Assembly: GCA_020466095.1 (NCBI GenBank)
Contig: CM035808.1
Location: forward strand, 1,586,190-1,650,189
Direction: 5' to 3'
DNA length: 64,000 bases
Origin: Chlorops oryzae
Taxonomy: Eukaryota > Arthropoda > Insecta > Diptera > Chloropidae
The notes beneath the pieces are model-generated. The model made no database searches and was not told where the DNA came from. It saw only the letters and a list, made by a program, of their open reading frames with translations. Below are positions 51,201 through 60,200 of this stretch, one piece after another. The stretch's first letter is position 1. Every line of letters starts with the position of its first letter. Both the position numbers and the translations under genes were made by a program.

Positions 51201-54200
51201 GTTTGATTACGTTCGGACGATCGACTGAGGATGGCGAGGACGTGGATGTTGACCTATCTGTTGAGGGACCAGTTCACAAGATCTCGCGTCGTCAGGGTGC
51301 GATTGAAATGCGTCCGAATGGCTCATTCTGGACGTGTAATTTAGGAAAGCGGCCATTTTTCGTCGATGGAAAACCAGTCTTCCCAATGAAAACGGTTCTG
51401 GTTCAAAACAATTCGACTTTTGATATTTTCGGTATAAATTTTATACTTCTAATTAACAAAGATCTCATCGAAGAGATCTATTTCAAAGGACTCGATATAA
51501 ATTGAGTCAAGAATTATCCATTATTGTTGATAAAGTTTGACGCTTTCTTTTCAATAAAACTTTGTCGCATGAAAAATTTCAACCCACTTTAACTGATGTG
51601 CCTCTTAAAACTTGAATAGACATGCTTTGAAACGTACCTTCATGGGTCTCGATATAAAAAAAATTTCTCTTTCGGAGACATTAGATGCTCTTAGATTAAG
51701 AAAAAATACTTCGAGACCGTCCGTCAATATATTTAGCCCCGATTCTAAATATTCCCAGGGAAGTTTCCCTAGCGGATTGGAAAATAAATTCTGCCATTCT
51801 CAGCACAATCGGAAGGATATAAGAAGAGAGCAAAAATTTGTAACATTTTTACTCCCTTTTTCCGCGTAGAAAATACTTATTTTAGGAAAACAATTCCCGG
51901 GGAATATTCATTTAGAATAGGTTTTTTTTATTCAGTACAAAAAACAGACAATCCTTAAAAAATGTTTCTCTACACAAAATTTAGATTTTCCGAATTAACC
52001 CTTTACCGCATACGAATCCATTTATGGTTTCTATATAAATATATATACATGGTAGGTAGGTAGGTTGAAATGGCTGCCACTGAGGCCGTTAATCGGCCCA
52101 TTGTGATACCACGGGGGTGCTTTCTTGTGTTTGTGTGAGTGAATGTGTCTTTTTATGTAGTGTGCCCCTAACATGCGATTTTTGAAAAACCAGTGCTAGG
52201 CTTGTAACATTACACTCCGTTTCGCCTGTGCCGGGAATCGAACCGCGGACCCTGGGATCAAGAGCATAGCACGCATCCCCTACGCTATCCCAGAGCCACT
52301 AAATATATACATACTCTTTGATGAAAATCAATATATCGCACACTAATCACAAAACCGGCACAATTCAAAACTTTTTTGATCACTTTTTTGATGTTTGCCA
52401 GCATTTTACTGCTGCAAAAGGAACACGTGGAAAAATAAGATTTATATTTATTGATTCTGCAGTTATTTAAGAATAATAGAAAATTAAAAAAGAAATGGTT
52501 TTTACAGACGTCGAGAGTTATTGGCTGTTAGCCCGAGAAATGCAACATTTTGAGTTGTGCCAATTTAGTGATTAGTGTGCGATATGGACTTATAATTATT
52601 TTTCATAAAACTGTTTACGATGAGGAAATTCTTTTTTGCCATTTTTTGGATATATCATAGAGTAAAGGGTTAATAAAACCTTGAAGTGAAAAAAACTTCC
52701 CACTTAGGTACTTAATATATCATTCAGTTTACGGTTAATAAAACCATTTACTGTATATAAAAAACCAATTTTCTGTTACACTTTAAATGAATTTTGTTTT
52801 CCATAAAACGAATTCTTTCACTAGGGAAATGTTTTTAGTAAAAACTTTTTACTGATCCGTTGAGAATATTTATTCATGTTCTATGTCAAGCTCGATGGTC
52901 ATTATTTTATATAAACTTTGAAGATCATTAATACACTTTTCTCATGGAAAAATAATTAAAAAGTTTTCTTAAGTTTTTAAATTAATTTTAAAAACTAATT
53001 TCTGATTTTTCTTGGTCCACAGAACCTTAGTTTTTTCTTCTTCGATTTAAATTAAATTATGTATTAAAAATTCTTAGAGCTATAATTAGCAAGGTGTCAT
53101 TTTTTATTTTTTCAAAATCGTCCGATAAATATAAAATCACATTTTTTTGTAATGAAAAATCTTCAGTCTTCAAGTTTTTTTTCCATATGTATAAGAAAAT
53201 ATGGAGCTATACAGGGTGTTCCATACTCAATGGATCAAAAAAAAAGGAGGTGATAGAGGGAACCCCTACAAGCAAAAAATTGTATGGAAAGGGGAGTTCA
53301 TCTTGCACTCGTAAGGAGCTAGAGGCGCGGAAAGAATTCGACTAAATTGGTGAGCATACTTTTAGGCGGATATGTAAAACTAAAACACTATTCACTAATT
53401 TTTAAATTTCTTAGATTTTTCTTTTTCTCATGCTACCTAAAAGTGTGCTCAATAAATTTGATTAAAATAACTTTTCTGGGAGTCAAAAATACAAAATAAT
53501 TATTTTCAAATCTTAGTTTTGCATTGATTGTGAAACTTTTTTTTTAGCAACCATGGTATCAAATTGAAGAGAAAAACTCAAAGTTCTCGAAAAGAGTAAA
53601 AAAAAGAGGCTCGCTCGTATTTCTTTTGAATTAAATCACTTTAAAAGCCAAAATTACACTATTTTAGGCTTAGATGGTAGTACCAGAGAAAACGGAGTTG
53701 AATTTTTTAAAATCGTAGTATGCTGTGTTAACGGAAAACCGCCAAGCTTTTCATATCATATGTGATTTTGAATTTACGGCCTGTAAGTGAGGAGCACCAG
53801 TGAAAAATCCAAAATATTGTTTTTTGCATGTAAATCCTCAGGGGTGCATTTGCGAGCCCCCTCCCCCCGTCCCCTACCAAACGGTTTGTGGTCCGTCTGG
53901 ACCCCCCTATCACCTCCTTTTTTTGATCTATTTAGTATGGAACACCCTGTATATAAATGTTAAATATATCAATAAGGTTTCTGGTCTGTATAGCTTAAAA
54001 TCCGTAGAAATTCGGAAATGCTCATTTTGGAAATCGTTTCCCACACCCTAAAACAAAACCCGATTTTATAGATTGTGCCCATTTCGGAAAGACCTTAAAA
54101 CTACCCTTCAAAATCCATTTGGCCCAAGCAAAAAGGACCAATATTATGGAAACCATCAAGGAAAAACGAAATTCCCCATACAAAAAAAAAAAATCTTGTT

Positions 54201-57200
54201 TTTTGGCGTTTTCAGAGCACGATCAGACCACCCCTTAAAAACGCTTTGTTTTGGAAATCGTTTATACTTTTCATTTTTTCATAATATGTTTAACTTTCAA
54301 AAACCCCTTAGCCCACAAAAATCGCTAAGCAATTTTAGCTATACTGAAGTAAAATATGTTACAACATTTTTCAATGAAGTTCATACAATCATGCAATGTA
54401 ATAAGAAAGAATTTTAGAGTATACTTTTAGGGTACAACTTTTTCATATGAAAAATTCATTTCAAAACAAAAGTTTATACAAAATGTGTGCTCCAACGAAA
54501 TCAGATTTTTATGAAAATTTCAGAATGTGCCAAGTTTTATCACTCTGCGAACACTCCGTATAGTTTTTACACTCAAATGTATTATGCGATCCCACTGTGT
54601 CATGGGAGGAAATTCGAAACACCCGAAACATTTCCCGAGTTTTATCGCTTTCAAAAAAAAAATTTCCAAAACAAAATTTTATACTAAATATGTGATCTAA
54701 TGGAATCATAAAAAAAAATTAAATTTTTTCCAAAACAGGATTTTTGACCCCTTTGCTAACTATATATACTTTAACTTGGGTTCTGCTCGAAAAAGCTGCA
54801 ATACTAAAAATTATTAAAAAAAAAAAAGAATTTCCCCTCCTCCGTGACAATGCACAATTTGTACATTGCCGTGACCAGGATTCGAACCTGGGTTACCACG
54901 GCCACAACGTGGGGTCCTAACCACTAGACGATCACGGCTATTGAAGGTTTTGGCGAGCAGTCGCCGAATTGCTTATTTGTCGCTTGAGATTAAAAATAAA
55001 TCTCAAAAATCGTCACAACTGGTTCGTGCATTGGTTTCACCGTTTATACTAGAAACGAAAAAAGCCGCCAAGTGGTTTGATTGGTCGAGTGGTTTAAAGT
55101 GTCGCTCTATTATCGCGAACGTTTTGCTATCGCTGGGTTCGAATCTCACGGCCGACTTGATTTATTTCAATTGTTATTACGATTATAATTATTATAATAA
55201 CAATTGAAATAAATAAAATAATTTTTTTTTATTCTTAAAAAAGTGTCCTGACCAAAAAAAAAAAAAATTGGGTCGGAGGTGGGCGGGATTTGAACCCACG
55301 GATCTCGAAACGACCTTTGATTCAAAGTCGACTCGTTAGACCGCCCATACCGCCAACCAAATGCAACTCTGAAATCGCCGCGGGGAAGTGAAATTTACCC
55401 CTCTACTCCACAAACCTAGTTGCGGGGAGTGGAAGGCACCCACAAGCTAGCGGCGGCAGAGCAACTTTTCATGGGAATTTATTCGCGGCAGAGAAAGTCT
55501 CATAGGAACTTTTTAGCGGCAGAGCTACCGCCAGAATTCAATGTTATCAAACATGTTTGAGGCATTTTATATCAGAAATCTTTCACTTCGAACCTCTCTC
55601 GAACATGCTCGATTTTGTACAGCGAACATCGAACATTTCTCACACACATTTTTGCTTCGCTCTTTTTTTCGTTCTCTTTTCGCCGCGCATGTCTGCTGTG
55701 AGAGATTTTATATTACAGTTTAGCCACTCCACATTCAACGTCTTCGATAGCCGTGATCGTCTAGTGGTTAGGACCCCACGTTGTGGCCGTGGTAACCCAG
55801 GTTCGAATCCTGGTCACGGCAATGTACAATTTGTGCATTGTCACGGAGGAGGCTTATTTTTTTTTTTTTTTTAATTTAATTTTTTTTTTCAAACATTTTG
55901 AAATAAATTAAACGAAATTGAGGAGGAAATTTACTTACAGAACTTCCAAATTCACAAGCAGATCAAAAACTGAAGCTTCGAAAGTTTCAATACGATTATC
56001 ACGTAGGTCACTGAAACAAGACGGATTTTTTTTTTAATAAATGGCCTTTAAATAGGCAAACTAAAATTTTTATTTTTAGTTCATGAAGTGAACAATTTTT
56101 GAATATAAAAAAAATGTTCTCACTTACAGCTCTTCCAGTTTTCCTAGTTCAAGAAAATCATAGCTATGCAAAACTTTAATACGATTTCCCGAGAGTATGC
56201 TGCAAAGAAAATATTTGATGGATTAATAATGTCGTCGTGTGTCTCTTGGTTTTCTTAAGGGGATAAGGAATGACGACTATGTACTCTGAATATTATATGA
56301 GCCATCAAAGTGTCCTATTCAGAAACTTGTCAGCAAAAAAAAAAAAAATTACTCAACTACTTGAAGTAAAGGTTATTTCAATGTTCAAGCAATAAATTAT
56401 TAAGATCCGGTGCCTCCCCCCTTTCTCTTGTAAATTTTCAGCTATTTTCTTTCCTTGGTTCCGATTTTCTAACAAGTTCATTTTTCACTGCAAATGGTTT
56501 TCGTGTTTTCCGAAGCTATCTTCGAAGTATTTGAAAACAATTCTTTATTTTTATCGTCCAATGATGACTTCGAACGTGGAAAAGAACACCATTGTTCATC
56601 TCTGAGGTTATTTAAGTCCATTCGAACACACTGCAATTTCCCATTAGGCAGTTTTGGATAAGAAAACATTTTATAAATTCATAAACCATTCTGAAATCCT
56701 TCGAGTTGCACATGAACAGATTTCAATTTCTTGTAATGATTTCATTCACCGTCCGTGGCCAAGCCATGGCGTTCGTGAATTATCCCACTCAATATTATAA
56801 AATTGCCCATCAGCAATCAATACTGATTAATATTTTTGAGACATGCATATCTGATGTGCAAGCTCCAATGATTCGGAGCCATCCCACTACATAATTACTT
56901 CCGGTCGTGTTTCTTTTGGACTCTTGGAGAAAAGAAGGATGTGAAATATTTTCCGATTGCGCTCATTACCCACAATCAATAATGATAGTACTTTTCACTT
57001 GACAGTCACAATAAATATCTCCGTAATAATGTACGCAAATTTTCACGTTTAATGCTTTCAAGCACTGTGTAACAAAACTGAGCTGAAGCTTCGCTCGAAG
57101 CAATGTCCTTCTTTTAAAGCATTTTCATTTATATATGAAATTGAAACATAATCGCAAAAAACTTCATTAATAATGCCTTCCATAATTATATCAGAAATTA

Positions 57201-60200
57201 TCGATCCTTCGATTGCCATTCTTAAGGGGGTCTTCTCATTGAGCAACTTTTTTTTTCGACTTTTTTTTTTTTTTGCATTTATTTATAGCTTGGGTAGTTG
57301 TGAATATGCCCCTAAAAGGATTTTTTGAAATTCGAAATAGTTTAGAGGATATAGCCTTCTTTGTCGAGCAAGATCTGCGCTAAAACGAGTAATTTTTGCG
57401 TTGCTTCAAACTTTAAACGCGTTTATCTCGAAACCACGTTTTCCGAACTGGCGGCCATGATATCTCCAGTTCAACTGAACCGATTTTCATGAAACAAAGT
57501 GGAATCGACGCAGAATTGTCACCATTCTCGGGTGAACCTCGACCATAATTTTAAAAAATTTTGTACTATTTTTTTTTTACACTAAACTACAAAAAAAAAG
57601 CCCGAAATTGAAATTTTTTTTTTGAATGGCCGCCATTTTGTCAAAAAAAATCACAAAATTAAGCTTGAGGTTCACCCGAGAATTACATCTATACTGATTA
57701 TAACCCCGTTTTTTTTTCCATTTCGGACGCTCCGGAGACCCGGAATCGTGGCCGCCGTGACGGCACCTTTTTTTTCACCACCAACTTTGAAGTCTCATTA
57801 CTTTTTGAACAGCCCACGTATCGAGGCAAAAAAATTTTTTTTATTTACTTTGAACCTTTTGTAATACAATAAATAAAAAAAGTTTTCAATTATTCTTTGC
57901 GTTTTCAAATAAGAATTTTTTTAAAAAGGGTCCAAAAAACGGGTTTTCAATGAGAAGACCCCCTTAAAACATTTGTTGTCAAAAAAAAAAAAAACTTGCT
58001 ACACAGTGTCCCTCATAACGCGCTATGATTAATTATCTCAATCGCCCATCTTACATGCGAAACTCAAGCTGACTTTTATTGTTTTTTTGTAAGCAATCAG
58101 ATTGTTGAAAATTTATGGCCGCCCTCAATTTTTGAGCGTTCATTTCGGCATGAAATTCCTTTTAAATTGTAAATTCTCCCCCTTCGCTTTATTGAAATTA
58201 AACTTTCAAATTCTCTTGCCAAAGCCATATGAAATTTTTTAACTTATTTAAAGGCTACAGAAATAAAAAGCTTTTAAAACTTTTTCTTCTCACAAGTCCG
58301 TCCGTTCGCATTAAGATTAGACGAACTCTCAAAATTGATGACTTCTGACAGTTCCGAGGAAAAACTGAAACGACTTTTCCTTTTCTCTAAAAACACCTAC
58401 AAATGTACATACAATCTTTAACGGAGATTTAATTCGATTGAGTGCCTTTATTCCGTGAAAATTTCTAATGAGAAGGTATGAGAGCTTAGTACTTACAGTA
58501 TCCTTAAATTGTTGCCTTTCGGAAAGAGATTTTCAGGCAGACTTTCGATACGATTTTCATCCAAATACCTTTTAAAAAAAAATACATAAAAGTTTGTTGG
58601 GATATTTTTCGTGAAAAGCACTCAAAATTGTTATCCATGTGGCTTATAACTAGACTTTCATATCCGGTCATGGTCATGGACATACAATTTTCGAGTGCAA
58701 GAAAAATAATTAAGGCAAAAAGTCATACTCACAGAGTTCGCATTGGTATCTCCGATAGTCGCTCGAATGCAAATGGTGCGATCCGCTCGATTGAGCAAAA
58801 CTTTAAGACCCTAAAAAATGTAGTTCAAGTTTGAAAAAGAAATAAATTTGCTGAAGGATGCTCGAGAAAGGAAAAAAAAAAAAAAAACGCTGGTGACCGA
58901 TAGTCTAATGGGCTGCTCAATCGGTGCAATAGATTGTTGAAAAATTTGAATCGAAAAATCAGTTCTCAATGAGAATAAATTTTAAGTTAATTTAAGTTAA
59001 GCTACATAGCCTTAAGTAGCCTTAAGAGAGTCTAAAAATGCGCTGCGAATGAATTTCGATGATCGGATTTTTTTCTTATCATTCTTGACTGCAAACAATA
59101 AAAATGATTCACACAAAAATACTTACAGACTGTCAACGGGCGGCAGATGCTGCGAAAAGTTTGCGCTTAACTCAGTGAAATTATTTCCGGTCAAATCTCT
59201 GCACATAATTAAGTAAGAACGTATTAATATAAATTTACATAATTTGATTGAAATTAAAAAAAGTTCTTACTTACAATAAAAAATGAAAAAATTAGTGTGA
59301 TTGGAGTATATGTTTGACTAAATGAAAATACATTTGTTGGCTGCCAATATTGTATCTGGGCAAAAATGCTGCTCTAAGGAATTTTTTTAAAGGGAACAGT
59401 TTACGAAATAAAACCAATTTTTACATACGATCCAAGCACTTTAGGAGTGATCACATATATGAGTCCAAACATTTCTAAAATAAGAGGCTCTGAAATATAT
59501 GTAATTATGTCCAAAATAAAGGGGAAAAAGAGCGCTTAAGAATATGATTCCGAAAATTTTAAAAACTTTAGTTTCAGGCTCAGAAATTTGAGTCCGAAAT
59601 ATGTAGGAAATATGAGCTTCATAAACATCACTCTGAAACCACTACGAAATTTTTAAAAATCCGGAATAAGTTGGAAATATCAGGCTAGAAAACATGAGTC
59701 CGAAAATATTCTGAAATTTTTAAAAGATAAGAAGCTCAGAAATATGAATCCCAAATGAGCGCGAATTTTTTAAAATTTTATGCTCAGAAGTTTGACTCCG
59801 AAATTTTTTAAAAATTTGATGCTTAAATGACTCGAAATTTAAAAATCTTTGAAGTTTGACTCCGAAATTTAAAAATTTATCCAAATTGATCCGAAATTTA
59901 AATTTACTCAGAAGTTTGACTCCGAAATTTTTTAAAAATTTGATGCTCAGAAGTTTGACTCCGAAATTTTCAAAAATTTCATTCTCAGAAGTTTGACTCC
60001 GAAATTTCAAAAAAGTTTTATCTCAGAAGTTTGACTCCGAAATTTTCAAAAAATTTCATTCTCAGAAGTTTGACTCCGAAATTTTCAAAAATTTTCATTC
60101 TCATAAGTTTGACTCCGAAATGACTCCGAAATTTTCAACAAATTTCATTCTCAGAAGTTTGACTCCGAAATGACTTCGAAATTTTCAAAAATTTCATTCT

